A DNA stretch of 6,205 nt from Dehalococcoidales bacterium. Lineage in GTDB: Bacteria > Chloroflexota > Dehalococcoidia > Dehalococcoidales > JAUXAE01. Shown in pieces: positions 1-5,600 of the stretch (positions are counted from its first letter, which is position 1; each line of letters begins with the position of its first letter). The DNA is taken from contig JAUXAE010000065.1 in NCBI GenBank assembly GCA_030620035.1, positions 1 through 6,205 of the forward strand, written 5' to 3'. The notes under the pieces are model-generated. The model saw only the letters and a program-made list of their open reading frames with translations. It was not told the origin of the DNA and made no database searches. A program made the translations under genes and the position numbers.

Positions 1-374
1 TTGCGGGCGCGCTTTAGGCCCGGTTTCTTTCGCTCCTTGACCCGGGAGTCACGGGTAAGCAGGCCGTTCTGACGCAGCACCAGCTTAAGGCCCTCATCGG
101 CCTTTACCAGGGCGCGGGCAATGCCGTGGCAAATGGCACCACACTGCCCCGAGATGCCGCCGCCAGCCACCTTAACCACGGCGTTATACTTGCCCATTTT
201 TTCGGTTACCATGAGGGGTTGCAGTATTGTCCGGCGGTGCTCAAGGCGGGTGAACTGCTCTTCATAGGGCTGACCATTGACAATAATAGCGCCATCACCG
301 GGAAACAGCCTCACCTGAGCCACCGCTGTCTTGCGTCTACCGGTTCCGTTAAAATAGGCCTGCTTTGGCAACAT
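1..374 (-). CDS. rpsI: 30S ribosomal protein S9 (uS9), 3' end cut off by window edge
   Basis: Small-subunit protein of the 30S head whose C-terminal tail reaches toward the P-site tRNA. The minus strand from the ATG at 374-372 reads 124 complete codons and runs off base 1 with no stop. The family landmarks appear in order: GTGRRKTAVAQVRL near residues 10-22, QPL at 52-54, GGGISGQ at 71-77, GIARAL at 84-89, TRDSRVKERKKPGLK at about 107-121. The usual end of S9 (a PQFSKR-type tail) lies just outside, so about eight residues are probably missing. The start follows the rplM stop by 9 bases and has an AGGGG (382-378) 3 bases before the ATG, a short but usable spacing. One oddity: where the family normally has GQAGAIRHG, this protein reads GQCGAICHG, giving Cys78 and Cys82. 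Identity is very secure; the missing C-terminus cannot be judged. Confidence 0.96.
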   Translation of the reverse strand, partial: MLPKQAYFNGTGRRKTAVAQVRLFPGDGAIIVNGQPYEEQFTRLEHRRTILQPLMVTEKMGKYNAVVKVAGGGISGQCGAICHGIARALVKADEGLKLVLRQNGLLTRDSRVKERKKPGLKRAR

Positions 375-383
375 AGTCCCCTA

Positions 384-809
384 CTATTTATTGACTGTCT
401 TGGTCTGAGCCAGGTGTGGATGAGCCTCACCAGCGTAGACCTTGAGCTTCTTTAGCATGCTGGCCCCCAGGCGATTCTTGGGCAACATGCCTTTTACGGC
501 ATGCTCAATCACCCAGCTAGGCCTGTCTTTCAGCATCTCCTCCAGGCTAGTGCTTTTGAAGCCACCTGGGTAGCCTGAATGTCTATAGTATAACTTCTGC
601 TGGGCCTTATTACCGCTAACACGGACCTTTTCAGCATTGATAACGACAACATAGTCACCGGTATCCAGATGGCGGCTGTAGATGGATTTATGCTTACCCA
701 TCAGCAACCGGGCAGCCTCGGTGGCCAGCTTGCCCAGAATCCTGCCCGAGGCATCAATAACATGCCACTGCCGCTCAATCTCAGAGGCCCTAACACTATA
801 GGTCTTCAT
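384..809 (-). CDS. rplM: 50S ribosomal protein L13 (uL13)
   Basis: Early-assembling 23S rRNA-binding protein of the large subunit. The 141 residues match the usual bacterial length (142 in E. coli). Visible family signatures are WHVIDASGRILGKLAT near residues 15-30, the GDYVVVINAEKV segment at about 51-62, YYRHSGYPGG at about 74-83, and AVKGMLPKNRLG at about 104-115, followed by LKVYAGEAHPH. The ATG at 809-807 is preceded by AGGTGGAG at 821-814, which also contains the truA stop codon, so termination on truA places ribosomes at this start. The gene ends in two consecutive in-frame TAG codons (386-384 and 383-381). rpsI follows 9 bases later; rplM-rpsI is one of the most conserved bacterial gene pairs and the two are normally co-transcribed. 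Nothing in the protein looks abnormal. Confidence 0.98.
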   Translation of the reverse strand: MKTYSVRASEIERQWHVIDASGRILGKLATEAARLLMGKHKSIYSRHLDTGDYVVVINAEKVRVSGNKAQQKLYYRHSGYPGGFKSTSLEEMLKDRPSWVIEHAVKGMLPKNRLGASMLKKLKVYAGEAHPHLAQTKTVNK

Positions 810-813
810 AACA

Positions 814-821
814 CTCCACCT
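814..821 (-). promoter_or_regulatory. Shine-Dalgarno site for rplM, overlapping the truA stop
   Basis: The minus strand reads AGGTGGAG, 4 bases before the rplM ATG. Its first two bases belong to the truA TAG stop, so the site sits where a ribosome ending truA would stand. This suggests translational coupling of rplM to truA; coupling is inferred. Confidence 0.7.
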
Positions 822-1587
822 AAAAAGGCTCCCGGTAATTTACCCTGACCAGACACAACCCGTGAGCCGGTGCCACCGGCCCGGCCAGGCCCGCTTTTCT
901 GGCCTCCATTATACTATGAAACTGGCTCGCTGTCATTTTCCTCAGACCGACCCTTATCAAAGCACCCGCTGTATTGCGCACCTGATGGGGCAGAAATGAG
1001 TTGGCCACCATATTAAAAACAACCATCTGCCCCTCTTTATCTACCCGGGCGCGATATACCCTCCGTATTGTCCTCTTTACCTCAAGTCCTACAGCACTGG
1101 CAAACGAGCTAAAGTCATGCTCACCGATAAGCCGCCGGCAGGCCTGATTCATGGCCGAAATATCCAGCTCACCGCCAACCTGGTAGCTAAAGCACTGCCT
1201 CATCGGCGACCGCATCCGGCTGTTCAATATATAATAACTGTACTCCCGGCTTACCGCATCACGCCGCACATTAAAGGTATCACCCACCCGATGTGCCGCC
1301 CTGACGGCAATATCCCGGGGCAGATAATAGTTCAGGCCACCAACAAATGTCTCTGGCCCAAGCTGTGAACTAGTCCTGAAGCTGACCACCTGGCCCAGGG
1401 CATGGACGCCGGCATCGGTTCGGCTGGCGGCCACCACCCTAATTCTATCACCGCTAAGCTTCTTTAGCGCCCGCTCAAGCTCACCCTGAATGGTCGGCTC
1501 CCCTGCCTGAAGCTGAAAACCGTGGTACTGCCCGCCGTCATATTCAATTATTAATACCATCTGGGTGAGATTGCCGCTCAACCTCAT
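820..1587 (-). CDS. truA: tRNA pseudouridine(38-40) synthase TruA
   Basis: Cytoplasmic enzyme that isomerises uridines 38-40 in the tRNA anticodon arm to pseudouridine. At 255 residues it has normal family length. It shows EYDG (15-18) and YHGFQ (21-25), the catalytic motif SRTDAGVHA (55-63) with the nucleophile Asp58, the conserved Tyr116 in REYSYY, the late motif NSFLPHQVRNTAGALIRVG (196-214) with Arg204, and the closing APAHGL segment. The ATG at 1587-1585 overlaps the rplQ stop as ATGA, which favours it as the start and suggests translational coupling. A GGGGA lies directly before it, too close to be an ideal ribosome site. An in-frame ATG at 1560-1558 (Met10) would give the N-terminus more typical of TruA but has no visible ribosome site. 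In many Firmicutes ECF-transporter ATPase genes separate rplQ from truA; here they adjoin. Confidence 0.96.
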   Translation of the reverse strand: MRLSGNLTQMVLIIEYDGGQYHGFQLQAGEPTIQGELERALKKLSGDRIRVVAASRTDAGVHALGQVVSFRTSSQLGPETFVGGLNYYLPRDIAVRAAHRVGDTFNVRRDAVSREYSYYILNSRMRSPMRQCFSYQVGGELDISAMNQACRRLIGEHDFSSFASAVGLEVKRTIRRVYRARVDKEGQMVVFNMVANSFLPHQVRNTAGALIRVGLRKMTASQFHSIMEARKAGLAGPVAPAHGLCLVRVNYREPF

Positions 1588-1952
1588 TCCCCGATACTTT
1601 GCTTTACCAGCTCCAGTTGAACCATAGGCGCCCCGTCACCCAGCCTGGGCCCTAATTTGGTGATTCGGGTATAGCCACCAGGCCGCTCAGTATACCTCTG
1701 GGCCAGCTCATCAAAAACCTTATCAACCACCCTTTTATCCAAGATAAACGATAGCGCCTGGCGACGAGAATGAAGCTCCCCCTTCTTGCCCAGGGTAATC
1801 ATCTTCTCAGCCAGGCCTCGCACCTCCTTGGCTTTGGCCTCGGTGGTGGTAATCTGCTCGTAGTCCAGAAGGTCGGTCACCAGGTTGCGATACAGTGCCC
1901 GGCGGTGGGCAGAGGACCGGCCCAGCTTCCTGCCGGCTAGCTTATGTCTCAT
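1584..1952 (-). CDS. rplQ: 50S ribosomal protein L17 (bL17)
   Basis: Bacterial large-subunit protein near the exit-tunnel side of the 50S subunit. The 122 residues hold the standard signatures: MRHKLAGRKLGR at the N-terminus, then the HRRALYRNLVTDLL helix, ITTTEAKAKEVR at about 34-45, and the C-terminal GGYTRITKLGPRLGDGAPM followed by a QLELV strand. The length is close to the short bacterial form (about 115-130). The ATG at 1952-1950 has a modest AAGGT 8 bases upstream. The gene follows rpoA after 54 bases, the longest gap in the window, and its TGA stop overlaps the truA start as ATGA. rpoA-rplQ is a nearly universal bacterial pair. Nothing unusual is visible in the protein. Confidence 0.98.
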   Translation of the reverse strand: MRHKLAGRKLGRSSAHRRALYRNLVTDLLDYEQITTTEAKAKEVRGLAEKMITLGKKGELHSRRQALSFILDKRVVDKVFDELAQRYTERPGGYTRITKLGPRLGDGAPMVQLELVKQSIGE

Positions 1953-2006
1953 CTTTGTTTACCTTATTGGTATTAGTCATTAGCAAAAAGTTAACGGGTC
2001 GGCTAC
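1953..2006 (-). other. rpoA-rplQ intergenic gap, no recognisable element
   Basis: This 54-base stretch is the longest non-coding interval in the window and is more AT-rich than the genes around it. I looked for a GC-rich hairpin with a following T run and for a well-spaced -35/-10 pair on the minus strand and found neither. Only the weak AAGGT ribosome site of rplQ is visible. Confidence 0.5.
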
Positions 2007-2993
2007 CTAAGCGCTACCGGCCGCTTTTTTCCTTGTCTTCTTTTCGGGCTCAGACTCTGGCTCTTCCTCGGCGGCCAGGGACAGCCCCAATCCCTCAAGA
2101 CGTTCCTTTAGTTCCAGCCAGGACTTCTGCCCGAAATTACGCAGGTCCATGAGTTCCCGCTCCCCCTTACTGAAGACCTCACCGACAGTAGTGATGCCGG
2201 CGTGTCTTAGGCAATTCATCGTCCTCACCGACAGGTCCAGCTGTTCCACAGGCATATTGTATTTTTCCTTAGGGATGGCCGGGTGGACAGCCTCCTCCTC
2301 GGCCATAGCCACAACCTGGCCGCAGCCAACAAACGGGGTTAATTGCTCTACCAGAATGTTGGCCGCCTGGCTAACGGCATCAGCCGGTGAGATAGTGCCG
2401 TCGGTCCACACCTCCAGATAGAGCCGTTCATGGCTGGTCTCCCGGCCAATATGGATTGGTTCAGTGGTAAAATTAACCTTGCGTATCGGGGTAAAGATGG
2501 CATCCAGCGGGATAACTCCCACCGGCAGGTTATCGCCGGACTCAGCCAGTCGATAACCCCGGCCCAACTCGACATCAAACTCCACGAAAAACCTGGCCTC
2601 CGGTGAATCCAGGGTGGCCAGGTAAAGCTCAGGGTTGACAATCTCAAAGTCAGTCGATGGCCCTATGTCAGCGGCATAGACCGTCCTCTCCCCGGCTACC
2701 TCCAGGGCCAGCTTGCCGGCGTGGCCCGACGATGGTTTTAACCTCAACGCCTTAACATTGAGCAGAAACTCCATGGTATCCTCTTTAACATACGGAATTG
2801 GTGAGAATTCGTGCTGAATCCCCTCAATACCGACTCGAGTTACCGCCGCCCCGGGCAGATAACTCAGCAGCACCCTTCTCAGGGCATTGCCCAGGGTAGT
2901 ACCAAAGCCCTTTTCCAGGGGTTCGGCGACAAAGCGCCCAAATCTATCTTCAGCTTCGACACACTCCAACTTGGGCATAGCTAATTGGGACAA
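2007..2993 (-). CDS. rpoA: DNA-directed RNA polymerase subunit alpha, TTG start
   Basis: Alpha subunit; its N-terminal domain dimerises to nucleate beta and beta' assembly, and its C-terminal domain contacts UP-element DNA and activators. The 328-residue protein shows the dimer and assembly motif LEKGFGTTLGNALRRVLLS (26-44), HEFS (61-64) and LLNVKALRLK (77-86). After a linker near 226-249, the C-terminal domain contains LSVRTMNCLRHAGITTVGE (254-272) and LRNFGQKSWLELKE. Residues equivalent to the E. coli DNA-binding determinant are kept: Arg257, Asn260, Cys261, Gly288, Lys290, Ser291 and Glu294. A 20-residue tail, acidic then basic, follows the last helix. The start is TTG (2993-2991), because a perfect AAGGAGGT lies 5 bases upstream. 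The next in-frame ATG (2978-2976) would be 20 bases from that site. Even from that ATG all known motifs would be intact. Confidence 0.97.
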   Translation of the reverse strand: MSQLAMPKLECVEAEDRFGRFVAEPLEKGFGTTLGNALRRVLLSYLPGAAVTRVGIEGIQHEFSPIPYVKEDTMEFLLNVKALRLKPSSGHAGKLALEVAGERTVYAADIGPSTDFEIVNPELYLATLDSPEARFFVEFDVELGRGYRLAESGDNLPVGVIPLDAIFTPIRKVNFTTEPIHIGRETSHERLYLEVWTDGTISPADAVSQAANILVEQLTPFVGCGQVVAMAEEEAVHPAIPKEKYNMPVEQLDLSVRTMNCLRHAGITTVGEVFSKGERELMDLRNFGQKSWLELKERLEGLGLSLAAEEEPESEPEKKTRKKAAGSA

Positions 2994-2998
2994 ATTCT

Positions 2999-3006
2999 AC
3001 CTCCTT
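2999..3006 (-). promoter_or_regulatory. Full-length Shine-Dalgarno site that decides the rpoA start
   Basis: The minus strand reads AAGGAGGT, complementary to the 3' end of bacterial 16S rRNA over all eight bases. It is followed by AGAAT and then TTG. The 5-base spacing is ideal for the TTG and too long (20 bases) for the first in-frame ATG, so it argues for TTG initiation. It lies in the 21-base rpsD-rpoA gap. Confidence 0.88.
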
Positions 3007-3014
3007 AGTAGCCC

Positions 3015-3638
3015 CTACCGTGAGTAGTAGCCAACAACAGCCTGGATATCAAATTTAGCCTCAACATCATCCGGGGTAGGCAGTGATAAAACCTCACCGC
3101 TGAGCTTCTGCCTATCCAGACTTAGCCAACGGGCAACAGTCTTGCCCTCAATGGTCTGAGCCAGCTGTTTATAATACTGGCTACTCATACTCTCCGGCCG
3201 CCAGCCGATAATGTCACCTTCCCTGACCAGGTAAGAGGCTATTTTGGTGCGGCGCCCGTTGACGGTAATGTGCCCGTGGCCAACCAACTGACGGGCCTGG
3301 GCGCGGGATTCGGCAAAACCCAGGCGATAGACCACATTATCAAGCCGTCTCTCCAGCAGCACCAGCAGGTTTTCTCCGGTAATGCCCGACTGCCTCCCGG
3401 CCCGGGCAAAGGTGCGCCTAAACTGCCGCTCCATAATTCCATAGCTATAGCGGACCTTCTGCTTATCCCGGAGCTGCCGTCCCCGGTCGGAAAGGCGCCG
3501 CGGCCGACCTATCTGCAGCCCGGGAGGTTTGTGCCGCTTATCCAGGGTACACTTGGTAACACACCTGCTGCCTTTAAGCATTAACTTCTCGCCACTACGG
3601 CGGCATAACCGGCAAACTGCTGCTATATATCTGGCCAT
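3015..3638 (-). CDS. rpsD: 30S ribosomal protein S4 (uS4), zinc-type variant
   Basis: Primary 16S rRNA-binding protein that nucleates 30S assembly; in E. coli it also represses translation of the alpha operon. The 207 residues include an N-terminal cysteine cluster (Cys9, Cys12, Cys26, Cys30) of the zinc-binding S4 class. Next come LSDRG and LRDKQKVRYSYGIMERQFRR, then the S4 RNA-binding domain with LERRLDNVVYRLGFA, SRAQARQLVGHGHITVNGR and a DIIGW turn, ending in YYSR. The ATG at 3638-3636 gives the standard MARY-type N-terminus, 4 bases after the rpsK stop. An in-frame ATG at 3677-3675 would overlap rpsK and add 13 residues foreign to S4. The last two cysteines are spaced C-x3-C rather than the C-x4-C of Thermus S4, and the usual PPGQHG after the zinc site reads PPGLQIG. 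No strong ribosome site is visible, so coupling to rpsK is likely. Confidence 0.97.
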   Translation of the reverse strand: MARYIAAVCRLCRRSGEKLMLKGSRCVTKCTLDKRHKPPGLQIGRPRRLSDRGRQLRDKQKVRYSYGIMERQFRRTFARAGRQSGITGENLLVLLERRLDNVVYRLGFAESRAQARQLVGHGHITVNGRRTKIASYLVREGDIIGWRPESMSSQYYKQLAQTIEGKTVARWLSLDRQKLSGEVLSLPTPDDVEAKFDIQAVVGYYSR

Positions 3639-3642
3639 ATCT

Positions 3643-4035
3643 CTACACCCGCCTTCTCTTGGGCGGCCGACAACCATTATGGGGGATGGGAGTCACATCC
3701 CTGATGCCGCTGATATAAAGACCGGCACTCTGCAGGGAACGAATGGCTGCCTCACGGCCGCTACCGGGACCTTTAACCAGAACCTCAATCTGGCGTAGGC
3801 CGTGCCCCATAGCCTTACGGGCGGCGCTACTGGCCGCCAGCTGAGCGGCGTAGGGCGTGCTCTTGCGTGAGCCCTTAAAGCCGACCGTGCCCGAGCTGGC
3901 CCAGGCGATGACATTGCCCTGGGGGTCGGTGAGGGTTATTATCGTGTTGTTAAAGGTCGCCTGAATACAGGCTCGGCCCACCGGGATATTCTTACGCTCC
4001 CGCTTCCGGACCTTGGCTCGCTTCTTTTGTGCCAT
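3643..4035 (-). CDS. rpsK: 30S ribosomal protein S11 (uS11)
   Basis: Platform protein of the 30S subunit that contacts 16S rRNA next to the mRNA exit path. The 130 residues match the family length (129 in E. coli). A basic N-terminal extension precedes the core motifs FNNTIITLTDPQGNVIAWAS (28-47), GFKGSRKSTPYAAQLA (53-68), VKGPGSGREAAIRSL (87-101), and the nearly invariant DVTPIPHNGCRPPKRRRV end. That end includes the Asn120-Gly121 pair equivalent to the E. coli site known to form isoaspartate. The start ATG at 4035-4033 has a strong purine-rich ribosome site just upstream. The stop lies 4 bases before rpsD. The protein is entirely conventional. Confidence 0.98.
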   Translation of the reverse strand: MAQKKRAKVRKRERKNIPVGRACIQATFNNTIITLTDPQGNVIAWASSGTVGFKGSRKSTPYAAQLAASSAARKAMGHGLRQIEVLVKGPGSGREAAIRSLQSAGLYISGIRDVTPIPHNGCRPPKRRRV

Positions 4036-4037
4036 TG

Positions 4038-4046
4038 CCTCCTCCT
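4038..4046 (-). promoter_or_regulatory. Strong Shine-Dalgarno site for rpsK
   Basis: The minus strand reads AGGAGGAGG ending 2 bases before the rpsK ATG. Its first AGGAGG is 5 bases from the start codon, giving two overlapping registers for 16S rRNA pairing. It lies in the 22-base rpsM-rpsK gap. Confidence 0.85.
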
Positions 4047-4057
4047 AAAAACGACGG

Positions 4058-4447
4058 TTACTTCTTGGTCATGCCACGCCTCTGGCCTCGGCCGGCTACT
4101 GTCTTACGGGCACCACGCCGGGTACGGGCATTGGTTCTGGTGCGCTGCCCCCTGAGCGGCAGGTTGTGACGATGCCTCAGTCCCCGATAGCTGCCAATAT
4201 CAATGAGACGCTTGATGTTGAGGTTAACCTCTTTCCTCAGGTCACCCTCAACCCGATACTCACGGTCAACAATCTCACGCAGGCGGTTAAGCTCGTCCTC
4301 AGCCAGGCTGTCAACCTTGGTGCTGGGGTCAACGCCGGCCTTGGCTATTATCCTCTGGCTTAAGCTGGGCCCAATACCGTAAATATACTGTAATGAAGCC
4401 CAAACCTGCTTATTCCCGGGTACATCTATGCCGGCAATACGTGCCAT
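4058..4447 (-). CDS. rpsM: 30S ribosomal protein S13 (uS13)
   Basis: Head protein of the small subunit that forms bridges to the 50S subunit and contacts P-site tRNA through its basic tail. The 129-residue protein begins MARIAGIDVPGNK, followed by YIYGIG (22-27), the helical middle with LREIVDREYRVEGDLRKEV, then NIKRLIDIGSYRGLRHRHNLP and the RGQRTRTNARTRRGARKTVAG signature. It ends in a short basic extension, GRGQRRGMTKK. At residue 11 Gly stands where many S13 proteins have Arg (VPRNKR), a modest lineage-type variation. The ATG at 4447-4445 is preceded by an excellent ribosome site that begins inside the rpmJ stop codon. The rpmJ-rpsM-rpsK order is the classic start of the alpha operon. Confidence 0.98.
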   Translation of the reverse strand: MARIAGIDVPGNKQVWASLQYIYGIGPSLSQRIIAKAGVDPSTKVDSLAEDELNRLREIVDREYRVEGDLRKEVNLNIKRLIDIGSYRGLRHRHNLPLRGQRTRTNARTRRGARKTVAGRGQRRGMTKK

Positions 4448-4452
4448 CGCTG

Positions 4453-4460
4453 CCTCCTTA
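4453..4460 (-). promoter_or_regulatory. Shine-Dalgarno site for rpsM, fused to the rpmJ stop
   Basis: The minus strand reads TAAGGAGG, where TAA is the rpmJ stop and AAGGAGG is the rpsM ribosome site, 5 bases before ATG. A ribosome finishing rpmJ would be delivered onto this site, which suggests coupled translation. Confidence 0.85.
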
Positions 4461-4571
4461 ACCCTGCCTCTGCTTATGTCTGGGATTAGGGCAGATATTT
4501 CTGACCACGCCCTTGCGCTTGACTATCTTGCACTTGTCACATCTAACCTTAACCGAAGCTTTAACCTTCAT
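4458..4571 (-). CDS. rpmJ: 50S ribosomal protein L36 (bL36), zinc-binding form
   Basis: Smallest large-subunit protein, bound to 23S rRNA and stabilised by one zinc ion. This 37-codon frame starts at ATG 4571-4569 with MKVKASVK, contains the metal ligands Cys11, Cys14, Cys27 and His32 (C-x2-C-x12-C-x4-H), and ends CPNPRHKQRQG, the standard L36 terminus. Length and all four zinc ligands match the Zn-containing paralog class rather than the cysteine-free form induced by zinc starvation in some bacteria. An AAGGGG lies 6 bases upstream of the ATG. The gene sits 37 bases after infA and 10 bases before rpsM, its classic place. Presence of the Cys form suggests zinc-sufficient conditions are the norm; whether a Cys-free paralog exists elsewhere cannot be seen here. 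Confidence 0.97.
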   Translation of the reverse strand: MKVKASVKVRCDKCKIVKRKGVVRNICPNPRHKQRQG

Positions 4572-4608
4572 TACATTCCCCTTCTGGCTAAAACGACATC
4601 AACCAATA

Positions 4609-4830
4609 CTATATCTTAAAGCGATAGGTAACCCGGCCGCGACTAAGGTCGTAGGGAGATAGCTCAACCAAAACCCTGTCACCGGGCAGCACCCTGATAT
4701 AATGCACCCTCATCTTGCCCGAAATATGGGCCAGTACCTTATGCCCATTGGGCAGCTCAACACGAAAGGTGGCGTTGGGCAGTGCCTCCACCACGGTACC
4801 CTCAACCTCAATAGCCTCCTTCTTGGGCAT
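4609..4830 (-). CDS. infA: Translation initiation factor IF-1
   Basis: S1/OB-fold factor that occupies the ribosomal A site during initiation and works with IF-2 and IF-3. The 73 residues follow the family closely: IEVEGTVVEALPNATFRVEL (7-26), NGHKVLAHISGKMR (28-41), HYIRVLPGDRVLVELSPYDL (43-62) and a final SRGRVTYRFKI. The N-terminus reads MPKKEA, where most bacteria have MAKED. The ATG at 4830-4828 has GGAG 3 bases upstream, a tight spacing, within a 20-base gap after map. The gene lies between map and rpmJ, its usual setting outside enterobacteria. No unusual residue is apparent. Confidence 0.98.
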   Translation of the reverse strand: MPKKEAIEVEGTVVEALPNATFRVELPNGHKVLAHISGKMRVHYIRVLPGDRVLVELSPYDLSRGRVTYRFKI

Positions 4831-4850
4831 AAACTCCGGCCAACCTTTCT

Positions 4851-5600
4851 CTAGTTAATGGTGAGCACCTCTGGCCCAGCATCAGTAATGGCGATAGTAT
4901 GCTCAAAATGGGCCGAAAGACTGCCGTCGGCGGTGGACACTGTCCAGTAGTCATCGCCCAACCGGGTACGCCAGTCACCAACATTTAACATCGGCTCCAG
5001 GGCCAGGGTCATCCCCTTTTTGAGCCGCGGCCCTGTTCCCGGCCGACCAAAGTTGGCTATCTGCGGCTCCTCGTGCATCTCCCGGCCAATGCCATGACCG
5101 GTATACTCACGCACCACCGAATAGCCCCTAGACTCAGCGTAGTGCTGAATGGCGGCTGAGATATCCCCCAGCCTGGCCCCGGCATGGGCGGCACCAATGC
5201 CGGCCCCTAAAGTGCCTTCAGCGGCCGCTATCAGCCCTTCAGCCTCCGGGCTAATGCCACCGACAGCAACGGTCACGGCAGCATCCGCCTGAAAGCCGTT
5301 AACTATAACCCCAAGGTCCATAGATACAATGTCGCCCTCTTTTAAGACCTTCTCCCCGGGGATGCCGTGCACTATCTCATCATTTACCGAGACACAGATA
5401 CTGGCCGGAAAGCCCCGGTATCCCTTAAATGAGGCCTTGGCCCCCCGTCGGGCCAGCTCGTTAGCCGTGATTTCGTCTAATTCCTTGGTCTTCATGCCCG
5501 GTCTTAAATTTGACTTAAGCACCTCCATTACATTAGCCAATATCCGGCCCGCCTGACGCATAACGGCAATTTCCCGTTCAGACTTAATGATTATGCTCAT
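4851..5600 (-). CDS. map: Methionine aminopeptidase, type I
   Basis: Cytosolic metalloenzyme that removes the initiator Met from nascent proteins once they are deformylated. The 249-residue protein is a complete pita-bread-fold M24 peptidase. The five metal ligands are all visible: Asp95 in MDLG, Asp106 in FQADAAVT, His169 in TGHG, Glu202 in ALEPML and Glu233 in HFEHT. His78 (VHGIP) and His176 (REMHEEP) match the E. coli catalytic and substrate-binding histidines. The N-terminus is short (IIIKSEREIAVMRQAG), so this is the Ia class without an SH3-like or zinc-finger extension. The ATG at 5600-5598 overlaps the adk stop as ATGA, with only weak GG-rich sequence upstream, so translation is probably coupled to adk. 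The adk-map-infA order is common in Gram-positive and Chloroflexota-type clusters. Confidence 0.98.
   Translation of the reverse strand: MSIIIKSEREIAVMRQAGRILANVMEVLKSNLRPGMKTKELDEITANELARRGAKASFKGYRGFPASICVSVNDEIVHGIPGEKVLKEGDIVSMDLGVIVNGFQADAAVTVAVGGISPEAEGLIAAAEGTLGAGIGAAHAGARLGDISAAIQHYAESRGYSVVREYTGHGIGREMHEEPQIANFGRPGTGPRLKKGMTLALEPMLNVGDWRTRLGDDYWTVSTADGSLSAHFEHTIAITDAGPEVLTIN

Noticed and set aside
126..455. Open frame of 109 codons on the plus strand
   Set aside because: It runs antisense to rpsI and rplM, has no protein-family features, and both minus-strand genes are certain; it is a shadow. The same applies to the other plus-strand frames in the window.
1953..2006. Possible promoter or terminator in the rpoA-rplQ gap
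   Set aside because: Candidate -35-like (TTGCTA, TTAACT) and -10-like (TAATAC) words are not spaced correctly, and there is no GC-rich hairpin with a T run.
2348..2647. Second minus-strand open frame of 99 codons inside rpoA
   Set aside because: It is an out-of-frame shadow of rpoA, with Trp- and Ser-rich low-plausibility protein. The rpoA frame fully explains the region.
2997..3011. Inverted repeat CTAC/GTAG flanking the rpoA Shine-Dalgarno site, which could hide it in a hairpin loop
   Set aside because: The stem is only 4 base pairs around a 7-base loop and does not extend, so it would not be stable. No S4-type pseudoknot can be argued from it.
3636..3677. Longer rpsD starting at an in-frame ATG inside rpsK
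   Set aside because: The added 13 residues overlap rpsK and do not resemble S4. The MARY start matches the family exactly.
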